Below are positions 13,652-19,560 of a stretch of DNA of 32,861 nt, in pieces. How positions within the stretch are numbered: position 1 is the first letter of the stretch; every line of letters starts with the position of its first letter. Under the pieces are notes generated by a model. The model saw only the letters and a list, made by a program, of their open reading frames with translations. It was not told where the DNA came from and did not search any database. Origin of the DNA: a virus. The stretch is taken from positions 1-32,861 of IMG/VR virus record IMGVR_UViG_3300025881_000050. One strand, 5' to 3'. A program made the position numbers and the translations under genes.

Positions 13652-14226
13652 GGCTTTACACTTTCAAGGGCTGGATTAGCGGCACATAACGCCTTATATG
13701 CGTCTTTCTGGGCTTTTATTGCCGCGGCTTCGTTTGGATATTGTTTATATTCATAGGTTAAGGGGTCGCCTTCTTCGTCTGTTTCGGTGCATATAGCGGC
13801 GATATAGATAGACGTGCCACTGTAAAGCGTTCCGACCTCAAGAACCCCGCTATCGTCGTCTAATTCATCATAAAGCAGGCCTAAATCGGGGTATGTGCAT
13901 TCCCAGTTGTCCGCTTCATAATAAAAATCAGGTTCGCGGTAATATTTTGCTGGCGCGTGTCTTTGACCGGTTATTTCATCAGAACCCAAGCGGCGGACGT
14001 CTTGACTATCAAAAACCAAGTGAAGGCGTTTATCAATTTCGGCGCAATCGTACATTTCCCATTTATTACGATCCTGCGCGACCATTGCTAACGCTTCGGC
14101 TTCGGTAAATCGTTCCGCGCCATTAATATAGGCCGTGTAACCCGCGCCACCAATGGCCCACCATACGAATGAATTACCAAGGTATCCCGCGTCTTTATTT
14201 CTTAAATAATATTCTTTGTTTTCCAT
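13648..14226 (-). CDS. Hypothetical protein (192 aa)
   Basis: Acidic and rich in Y/W/D/E: YYLRNKDAGYLGNSFVWWA, GYTAYINGAERFTEAEALAMV, LHLVFDSQDVRRLGSDEI, and a C-terminal helix (NEAAAIKAQKDAYKALCA). Repeated YxxN/AExA patterns at both ends suggest two small similar alpha/beta modules: a strand ('yYLRNKDAGYLGNS', 'yEYKQYPNEAAA') followed by an AEA helix. No family recognised. It precedes 13211 with an ATGA overlap. Confidence 0.65.
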   Translation of the reverse strand: MENKEYYLRNKDAGYLGNSFVWWAIGGAGYTAYINGAERFTEAEALAMVAQDRNKWEMYDCAEIDKRLHLVFDSQDVRRLGSDEITGQRHAPAKYYREPDFYYEADNWECTYPDLGLLYDELDDDSGVLEVGTLYSGTSIYIAAICTETDEEGDPLTYEYKQYPNEAAAIKAQKDAYKALCAANPALESVKP

Positions 14227-14232
14227 CTTTAA

Positions 14233-14484
14233 CTATTCCTTTTCTATAAAATTATCAAAATCGCCTACCAGAAACGTATAATCCCCGTCTGTAAAATTCG
14301 CGGGGCGGTATGCGGATTCGCGAATAAATGTTTCATCTTTGCCGGCGTACGATAAAGGCAATATATAGCCCGTATCGGCGTCCACTATGACGACTTCGTC
14401 GTTTTGGGGCATGGTTTTAAGAATCTCTATCAATTCTTTAACAACAAAACCGCGACGGCCCAGCTTTTCGGTTGTTTTATCCAT
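14233..14484 (-). CDS. Hypothetical protein (83 aa)
   Basis: VKELIEILKTMPQNDEVVIVDADTGYILPLSYAG resembles the LxxxLxxxPxDxxVxxxDxD(T/G)xYxPI pattern of small phage proteins that form an alpha/beta unit. Acidic C-terminus ending DFDNFIEKE. Overlaps its upstream neighbour by 8 nt. Function unknown. Confidence 0.65.
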   Translation of the reverse strand: MDKTTEKLGRRGFVVKELIEILKTMPQNDEVVIVDADTGYILPLSYAGKDETFIRESAYRPANFTDGDYTFLVGDFDNFIEKE

Positions 14485-14734
14485 CTATAGAATCCTCCTT
14501 AAAGCCGTCTAATAGTTCGACTTCGCCGCCCATTGTAAATTTAGGGCGCATTTCACCGCGGTTATTAACGTAATGGAATGATAAATATGGATTATGTAAG
14601 CCGCGCTGGGCTTCTAAGCGCCTTATCGTCATCATATCGTCAGGGTGGAAAACCATCGTATGGGGTAAATTAACCCCCAATTCGTTAAGGGCTAATTTAA
14701 ATTCCATAAATTTATTAAAAAGATTATCTGACAT
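14477..14734 (-). CDS. Hypothetical protein (85 aa)
   Basis: MSDNLFNKFMEFKLALNELG, then HTMVFHPDDMMTIRRLEAQRG and MGGEVELLDGF. The ATG at 14734 is 8 nt after the upstream stop and follows a GGGGGG run; an upstream in-frame ATG at 14752 would overlap that gene. Unknown function; the short 'HPDDMMTI' and 'MGGEVEL' segments may be active-site-like turns but nothing specific is recognised. Confidence 0.6.
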   Translation of the reverse strand: MSDNLFNKFMEFKLALNELGVNLPHTMVFHPDDMMTIRRLEAQRGLHNPYLSFHYVNNRGEMRPKFTMGGEVELLDGFKEDSIDG

Positions 14735-14742
14735 GATCCCCC

Positions 14743-14979
14743 CTATTCGCAAAAATTGATTGCTTGGGTGATATTATCGTGCCAGGTCTGGGGGAAATAA
14801 TCCGTCATGCTGTCCGATTGCTCATTGGCGCGCATTGTATGGATACAAATTACATCGCCGTCCTGACCGTAAAAATGGACGTTTTCTTTATCCGTAATTT
14901 TACAAGTGTAAAGACCGTTATCGTTTTTTGTAACCGGTGCGATTTTTTCAAGTTTCTTAATTGCGTTTGTAATTTTCAT
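14743..14979 (-). CDS. Hypothetical protein (78 aa), first gene of the leftward unit
   Basis: Starts MKITNAIKKLEKIAPVTKND and continues with an alternating beta pattern (LYTCKITDKENVHFYGQDGDVICIHTMRAN). The ATG at 14979 is 9 nt from TGACAGGAAAG; earlier in-frame ATGs at 15006 and 15000 lie upstream of or inside that element and are rejected. Driven by the promoter at 15019-15047. Unknown function. Confidence 0.65.
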   Translation of the reverse strand: MKITNAIKKLEKIAPVTKNDNGLYTCKITDKENVHFYGQDGDVICIHTMRANEQSDSMTDYFPQTWHDNITQAINFCE

Positions 14980-14988
14980 CGTCGTTTT

Positions 14989-14999
14989 CTTTCCTGTCA
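14989..14999 (-). repeat. TGACAGGAAAG leader element (exact copy)
   Basis: Exact 11-mer 9 nt upstream of the ATG at 14979 and downstream of the operator-bearing promoter, so promoter and leader element are paired here as they are at 10.64-10.71 kb. Confidence 0.65.
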
Positions 15000-15007
15000 T
15001 GGTCAAG

Positions 15008-15049
15008 TTGATAAAGCTAATCTAGTATAGTAACTATACCAAGTCAACC
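15008..15049 (-). promoter_or_regulatory. Leftward early promoter with dyad operator; copy 2 of the inverted 42-bp repeat
   Basis: On the minus strand TTGACT (15042-15047), 17-bp spacer, TAGATT (15019-15024). The spacer contains GTATAGT-A-ACTATAC as read on the plus strand (15025-15039). Compared with copy 1 at 10636-10677 there are three mismatches in 42 positions, none in the dyad arms, the -35 or the -10. The flanking AAATTT is also shared. Confidence 0.7.
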
Positions 15050-15381
15050 GCAAATTTAAATTATTTTTGGCTGGTACTTTGCCCCTTCTTTTTTAGCAAT
15101 CCCCTCTGTTAGACAAACAAAAGGGACACAATCACGGGAAACCATACAGGATAAGGGATTTATAGAGATATGACCATTTTCACCATGCGGGGAATAAGGC
15201 CGGATAAAAACCCAGTCAAGAAACATGGCCAATATGTTTTATGCGGGATTGCGGGGAATAATATCCTTAAAACCATATAATAAAACACTTGCTTATATAT
15301 CGCTTATATAAAATATTTACTTTTTATTTAGATTTATGCTATATCTTACCTACAGTTTAACTCTGACAGGAAAGACGAACC
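15050..15381. promoter_or_regulatory. Non-coding region upstream of the rightward accessory operon
   Basis: No convincing gene. A 36-codon ORF at 15170-15280 has only a weak upstream site. A 12-base direct repeat TGCGGGGAATAA occurs at 15186-15197 and 15250-15261, and GCTTATATA occurs twice at about 15291 and 15302. The last 80 bp are very AT-rich and offer a candidate promoter, TTTACT (15316-15321), 18 bp, TATATC (15340-15345), before the gene at 15382. The direct repeats are possible regulator or recombination sites. Confidence 0.4.
15364..15374 (+). repeat. TGACAGGAAAG leader element (exact copy)
   Basis: Exact 11-mer 7 nt before the ATG at 15382; provides the ribosome-binding site for the first gene of the rightward accessory operon. 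Confidence 0.65.
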
Positions 15382-15648
15382 ATGAAAAATTTAAAAGACA
15401 TTCGGGCGGAAAGATTGCAACACGCCGTCGAAGGCTGGGCCAAACAAAATAATCCCGTTGCCCGATTTACACGATCCGACGTTGCACAAACGACCCTTTT
15501 ATCGTGGACATTTATCGACGGTAATCACATCGGATTAATCGTTAATCATCTGGGCCAATATAAAAAAATAGGCGGGCATGGCTGGCACCAATCCAAGGAA
15601 CCATTATTAAGCATATTCGAATGGTTTAACATTAAGGCGGTGGCGTAA
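15382..15648 (+). CDS. Hypothetical protein (88 aa), first gene of accessory operon
   Basis: MKNLKDIRAERLQHAVEGWA, then FTRSDVAQTTLLSWTFIDGNHIGLIVNHLGQYKKIGGHGW: a short helix followed by a beta-hairpin-rich part with several His and Trp. Strong leader element upstream. Its stop overlaps the next start as TAATG. No family recognised; an early accessory or anti-host protein is possible from position alone. Confidence 0.65.
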   Translation: MKNLKDIRAERLQHAVEGWAKQNNPVARFTRSDVAQTTLLSWTFIDGNHIGLIVNHLGQYKKIGGHGWHQSKEPLLSIFEWFNIKAVA

Positions 15649-15905
15649 TGAAAAGTATTATTCCAATTTACGAAAATTTTGACCGCGAAAAACTTTGCAA
15701 CACGCTATCGGTTGAACCTGTCAGTAATGGCGTATCAATAAAATTTAACGAATCAATGAAGCCAGACACGATTAAATCACTTCTTCCAGGATTTAGCTTC
15801 TTGGCTCAACCTGACGAAGAAGGGTTAATTAATGAAATAACAATAGTTAGCTTTAATGTTACCCCGGAAATGTACGCGCGAATATTGCAAGACGGGGGTA
15901 AATAA
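15648..15905 (+). CDS. Hypothetical protein (85 aa)
   Basis: KSIIPIYENFDREKLCNTLSVEPVSNGVSIKFNES and LLPGFSFLAQPDEEGLINEITIVSFNVTPEMYARIL suggest a compact alpha/beta fold. Translationally coupled on both sides (TAATG). Unknown function. Confidence 0.6.
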   Translation: MKSIIPIYENFDREKLCNTLSVEPVSNGVSIKFNESMKPDTIKSLLPGFSFLAQPDEEGLINEITIVSFNVTPEMYARILQDGGK

Positions 15906-16132
15906 TGCCTGATATTAACAAAAAGATAAAAAAACTTCATAATCGCGTCGAAGAAAAATTAAAGGCCATGAATACAAACGTCATATATAGGGACGACGTT
16001 CTTCGGGCTGTATGGGATTCTTTAATTGAATTACGAACCGAAGGGGTCGACCTTCATTTATGGGACCTTCACGACGAAACGTTTACAATTCCGGCGACGC
16101 CCTGCGAAGTCACAATTCGATTTGAGGTATAA
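15905..16132 (+). CDS. Hypothetical protein (75 aa)
   Basis: An N-terminal basic amphipathic helix (DINKKIKKLHNRVEEKLKAM) is followed by VDLHLWDLHDETFTIPATPCEVTIRFEV. The second half alternates hydrophobic and polar residues as beta strands. Coupled to the upstream gene; 2 nt before the next ATG. Unknown function. Confidence 0.6.
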   Translation: MPDINKKIKKLHNRVEEKLKAMNTNVIYRDDVLRAVWDSLIELRTEGVDLHLWDLHDETFTIPATPCEVTIRFEV

Positions 16133-16134
16133 AA

Positions 16135-16398
16135 ATGACTGAATTTGACAAAACAAAAGTTACCATGCGTCACGTATTGCATTTAAACGGTGGCCGCGCA
16201 TTTAATAAAACGACGTTCGCGGTTGAATATGACGGTCACGAAATAGGAATCGCCCAAAAGGGGCGGGAAGGTGACGAAACCATATTTAACGTTAAAATCG
16301 ACGAAACCGTTTATGATATGAAAACCGAACAAGAAAAAGCCGTTCTAGCGATTAAGGATAAATTCCTTCAATTAAAACAGGCGGGGAAAATAGCATAA
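16135..16398 (+). CDS. Hypothetical protein (87 aa)
   Basis: TMRHVLHLNGGRAFNKTTFAVEYDGHEIGIAQKGREGDETIFNVKIDETVYDM is a run of beta strands, closed by a helix (QEKAVLAIKDKFLQLKQAGK). It preceeds the next gene with a TAATG overlap. Looks like a small beta-sheet-plus-helix domain; no family recognised. Confidence 0.6.
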   Translation: MTEFDKTKVTMRHVLHLNGGRAFNKTTFAVEYDGHEIGIAQKGREGDETIFNVKIDETVYDMKTEQEKAVLAIKDKFLQLKQAGKIA

Positions 16399-16784
16399 TG
16401 TCACATATCCAAAAATATAAAGAATTTCTTTTTCATTATAACGACGCTTGTATGAATCCCAGATATGGCGTTTTAGACGATATTATCGCCATGAATGGCA
16501 TACCGACCCCAGAAAGCTATATTTGTAATCGTCTATATGATTCTGATTTTCGATTAATCGGGGTTGAAGGCGTTATAGCCTTATACGGGGACCTTTGCAT
16601 TATCTATTACGAATCATCGTGCAAGGAAAGCCCCAGCGACGCCGTAAAGCGTGACTGGTTCCAGCGCTATAGCAAAACATTAACCTATGAACAAACACGC
16701 TTTAATATCGCATGGCGCGGGCTTTGTATTGCCCTTATGGACGAATTGAACCGATTTTTCCGACGGTGGAACCCATGGCGATAA
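16398..16784 (+). CDS. Hypothetical protein (128 aa)
   Basis: Rich in aromatic residues and Cys: KYKEFLFHYNDACMNPRYGVLDDIIAMNG, ALYGDLCIIYYESSCKESPSDAVKRDWFQRYSKTLTYEQTRFNIAWRGLC. Mostly helical by eye. Shares a base with its upstream neighbour and overlaps the next gene by 10 nt. No family recognised. Confidence 0.6.
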   Translation: MSHIQKYKEFLFHYNDACMNPRYGVLDDIIAMNGIPTPESYICNRLYDSDFRLIGVEGVIALYGDLCIIYYESSCKESPSDAVKRDWFQRYSKTLTYEQTRFNIAWRGLCIALMDELNRFFRRWNPWR

Positions 16785-16918
16785 AAAGAATCGTTTGTTT
16801 TTTTCTGGGGCATAAATGGAATCCATGGTTTCAGTATTGCGGATATGTCGATTATCGAAGCTGTAAAAAGTGTCGAACAATTCAAAATAGGATAAACCCA
16901 GAATATGAAAAAATTTAA
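16775..16918 (+). CDS. Small Cys/His zinc-site protein (47 aa)
   Basis: MAIKRIVCFFLGHKWNPWFQYCGYVDYRSCKKCRTIQ: GHKW, then YCG, then CKKC, a small treble-clef or zinc-knuckle arrangement often seen in short phage proteins. The ATG at 16775 overlaps the upstream stop by 10 nt; a longer frame from 16712 would overlap by 73 nt and is rejected. Overlaps the next gene by 14 nt. Confidence 0.55.
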   Translation: MAIKRIVCFFLGHKWNPWFQYCGYVDYRSCKKCRTIQNRINPEYEKI

Positions 16919-17300
16919 CCAATCGGAAATTAACCGGGAAAAGGTTAATCATGCGCGGGTAACTGACGAAGGCCGCAAGCTGGGCGAAACAATGGCGCGG
17001 CTGGCGGATATAGGCGAACAAAAACTTATAGCGGACGACGGGGAAGCCCCGCAACGGTGTAAGACTTGCGCCTTTACCCGTGGAACGGTGCCGAATGGTT
17101 GCCCGATAACGCAATGTGACGTTGCAAAGGCCACGTTCGAAGGAAAGCAAGATTTTAAATGTCACGTCAAACGGGACGGGAAACTTCCCACTTGTGCCGG
17201 CTGGGTGTGTGCGCGGGTCGGTATGCGTGAAATGGGCATTCCTGACCGCGAAATAAGCGAATGGGAATACTCACATAAAACGGGATTAACAAAGCCATGA
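16905..17300 (+). CDS. Cysteine-rich phage hypothetical protein (131 aa)
   Basis: Contains RCKTCAFTRGTVPNGCPITQCDVAKATFEGKQDFKCHVKRDGKLPTCAGWVC. The CxxCAFxxGT...N-x-C...C...F-x-CH...C-x-GW pattern recurs in phage hypotheticals and probably binds zinc. An N-terminal helix (ARVTDEGRKLGETMARLADIG) precedes it. The stop lies at an ATGA that could start the downstream frame (17297). Confidence 0.65.
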   Translation: MKKFNQSEINREKVNHARVTDEGRKLGETMARLADIGEQKLIADDGEAPQRCKTCAFTRGTVPNGCPITQCDVAKATFEGKQDFKCHVKRDGKLPTCAGWVCARVGMREMGIPDREISEWEYSHKTGLTKP

Positions 17301-17416
17301 TAAAATTAATCCGCTATCTTTTCAGACCACGCGGGCGAATAATGAAAACTTTTAACATTATTAAAAATAGACTAGGATTCTATCCAAGTTGTTTTATTGG
17401 AAAGGATTTAAATAAT

Positions 17417-18826
17417 ATGCCTCAATATGTATGGTCACAAGCGGCAATAGCCCCAAACATGAACGGTCTTGACGGTATCGCTACGGTATCCCATAACGGA
17501 AAGTTATTTGCTTTAGGCGGCTGGGCCGCTAATGGCGCGCGGTTTAATCATGTAACATATACCGAAGACGGAGAAACTTATACGCCAAGCCTTAAGACCC
17601 CGACATGGGCGGGACGTCATGTTTTCCCCGCTGTATCCCATAACGGGCGGATATGGGTTATCGGTGGCGATAGCAATAGCGGAAATTATCAACCTGACAT
17701 TCATTCGTGGAATGGTGAAGAAGCGGCGGGGCCAGAAAACGACTGGATTGTAGAAGATACAAACGTACCATTTCTTAATCGTGTCGGTCATTATGCCTTT
17801 TCTTATGGTGGTTATATATGGGTCGGGGGCGGTCAGACCATAACACCACAATCCCCAGCGCCTACGACATTCTTTACTGACCTATGGCGTTCGCCAACGG
17901 GCGCGCCTGGTACATGGGAATTATATAGCGACGAAATGCCTATAGGGTTCCGCGGCTTTCTTTCAAATAATCCGGTTGAATTGAATGGGAACATATATTT
18001 TGTTGGCGGTGGCACCTATGAAACGACCGACTTCCCAGGCTGGCAAAACCGAGTCTATAAAAACGATATTCTTGTCATGCTTCCCGATTTTTCTATTCGT
18101 CTGTTAAGTCATGGCAAAGGTTCGATTTTAAACGGTCTAATGTACCATAATGTCGTCGCATGGGACGGTAAAATATGGATTCTTGGCGGTTTCCGTGGGG
18201 CTGACCAAAACACGGTCTTTGTTTTTGACCCAGCGGATAAAAGCGTTATCCAATTACCCGCGCCGCCATGGTCCGCGCGTCATGCCGCTGTCGCTTATGT
18301 TATCAATGATATATTATACTTTGGGACGGGCGCTTACGATTTTGACATGTGGAAACTTACAAAGATTCCCGATCCCGTGGAAATTCCGGGAGTCCATTAT
18401 GGGGCTATCGCGGATTCGACGACCGGCCTATCGACGGTTTTTACTGTCATTGATAAGACTATAACCCTGACCCCAGGCGCTACCGTCGATAAAATCGGAA
18501 TGTCGCGAACGTCTTCGGGTAACATGACTCCGAAAATCGTTAGACAGACGGCGGCAAATACTTTTGATTTTGTTTATTCTGGCGCTAGCGAATTGCATCC
18601 GGGCGGGGGCTATCACGATTTTGATATTCCCGACTTTGTCGTTCCTGACGACGGATATACTTATAGACTTGGCTTTGCGTTCTCTTACCCGTATTCTGAC
18701 ACTTATAGTTTTGCGGGGACTGGGCGCTGGATGTATCAAGGCAACCTTACAGGAAACGCCCAGGGCTTGCCACACTATACCGACGGTTCTATCGCCGCCC
18801 GGTGGATTGAAAAACTTAACCCATGA
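17417..18826 (+). CDS. Kelch-type beta-propeller protein with C-terminal beta domain
   Basis: 469 aa from the ATG at 17417. Six kelch-like repeats, each with a strand ending in GG: HNGKLFALGG (34-35), HNGRIWVIGG (83-84), YGGYIWVGGG (137-139), LNGNIYFVGGG (197-199), WDGKIWILGG (257-258) and INDILYFGTG (303-305), enough for a six-bladed propeller. Residues about 325-469 are a separate beta-rich domain (GATVDKIGMSRTSSGNMTPKI onward) resembling carbohydrate-binding modules. No signal peptide. Start: GGAAAGGATTTAAATAAT precedes this ATG, nearly the same leader as the GapR gene. The frame is open to an ATG at 17297 that overlaps the upstream stop, adding 40 residues. Likely binds a glycan or surface structure: a tail-associated or host-surface-modifying role is inference. 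Confidence 0.75.
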   Translation: MPQYVWSQAAIAPNMNGLDGIATVSHNGKLFALGGWAANGARFNHVTYTEDGETYTPSLKTPTWAGRHVFPAVSHNGRIWVIGGDSNSGNYQPDIHSWNGEEAAGPENDWIVEDTNVPFLNRVGHYAFSYGGYIWVGGGQTITPQSPAPTTFFTDLWRSPTGAPGTWELYSDEMPIGFRGFLSNNPVELNGNIYFVGGGTYETTDFPGWQNRVYKNDILVMLPDFSIRLLSHGKGSILNGLMYHNVVAWDGKIWILGGFRGADQNTVFVFDPADKSVIQLPAPPWSARHAAVAYVINDILYFGTGAYDFDMWKLTKIPDPVEIPGVHYGAIADSTTGLSTVFTVIDKTITLTPGATVDKIGMSRTSSGNMTPKIVRQTAANTFDFVYSGASELHPGGGYHDFDIPDFVVPDDGYTYRLGFAFSYPYSDTYSFAGTGRWMYQGNLTGNAQGLPHYTDGSIAARWIEKLNP

Positions 18827-18841
18827 AAAGGAAAACTAACC

Positions 18842-19483
18842 ATGACAAGAAAAGCCACTAATCCAATGAAGGAAGACAAAAACGGCGTTAATGACGCTAT
18901 CGTATCAATCAATAATGTAAAATACGAATCGCAAGACGCCGCCGATTATGCCACCGCGACGACAAACGAATACGCGGTTCAATTCGAAGAAGGCAAAGGC
19001 ACGGGCAAAGACGGCGTTTACACCGTTGCGGATATTGATTCGGCTATCGAAGGCGTGACCGCCCAGCGTTCGGCCCAAGTCGAAGACGGGGAAAACCAAG
19101 CCATTACAGAAAACCAAGCCAAGACCGATACGGTCGCGTCGGACGTGAATCCGACCGTTACAGAAACAACCGAAGCGCAAGCGGTTAAATTCGCAAGCGA
19201 CGCCGCCGAAAAATTGGCAAAAGATAGCAATGTCGACTTGTCAGGCGTAAAGGCGACGGGTAAATCAGGTTTCACAAAGGCCGATATTGAACAAGCCATA
19301 GCCGCGACGGGAAACGACGACGAAGCGCAAGCGACGGAAAGCCGCGACGACGTGAAAAGTATTATCGAAGACCTTGTTTCGTTCGGTCTGCCCGTTAAAG
19401 GCGCTTTGAAAGATAAACCGAAGGTTCAGGCCACATGGTTAGACCTTCAAAACCGCGCTCAAAAAGCCTTGCAAGCCCTGTAA
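18842..19483 (+). CDS. Acidic protein with E3-binding (PSBD)-like modules
   Basis: 213 aa, rich in D/E/A/T. Residues 118-154 read like the peripheral subunit-binding domain of 2-oxoacid dehydrogenase E2 enzymes: ASDAAEKLAKDSNVDLSGVK, then ATGKSGFTKADIEQAI (A-x-x-LA-x-x-x-x-(I/V)DL-x-x-V-x-GTG-x-x-G-x-x-T-x-x-D(I/V)). A second weaker copy lies at 33-71 (GKGTGKDGVYTVADIDSAI). The two are joined by a disordered linker. Nothing else of an E2 enzyme is present, so a metabolic role is unlikely; related small three-helix folds (Lsr2 C-terminus, SAP/LEM-like) bind nucleic acid or proteins. It follows the kelch gene by 15 nt with a GGAAAA site. Confidence 0.7.
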   Translation: MTRKATNPMKEDKNGVNDAIVSINNVKYESQDAADYATATTNEYAVQFEEGKGTGKDGVYTVADIDSAIEGVTAQRSAQVEDGENQAITENQAKTDTVASDVNPTVTETTEAQAVKFASDAAEKLAKDSNVDLSGVKATGKSGFTKADIEQAIAATGNDDEAQATESRDDVKSIIEDLVSFGLPVKGALKDKPKVQATWLDLQNRAQKALQAL

Positions 19484-19503
19484 TCCGCGCAAATATTAAT
19501 AGT

Positions 19504-19560
19504 AAAAGCGTTCTTTATCCTTTATTATATTTTCAAAGAGGGATATAGGACGCTTTTTTT
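19504..19560 (+). terminator. Long terminator hairpin ending at the integrase start codon
   Basis: Arms of 17 nt (19504-19520 and 19541-19557) pair with one mismatch and one G-T wobble, loop of 20 nt, followed by a T run to 19560. The next base begins the integrase ATG. The only good integrase ribosome-binding sequence (AGGA, 19547-19550) is inside the 3' arm. It ends the accessory operon and may limit integrase translation. Confidence 0.85.

Noticed and set aside
15170-15280. 36-codon ORF in the early intergenic region
   Set aside because: Only AGAG before the ATG, no coupling to neighbours, and one of its segments lies in a direct repeat. Kept as unproven rather than annotated.
16680-17165. 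161-codon and 66-codon frames on the minus strand in the accessory operon
   Set aside because: They run antisense to three coupled plus-strand genes with overlapping starts and stops; no minus-strand ribosome-binding sites.
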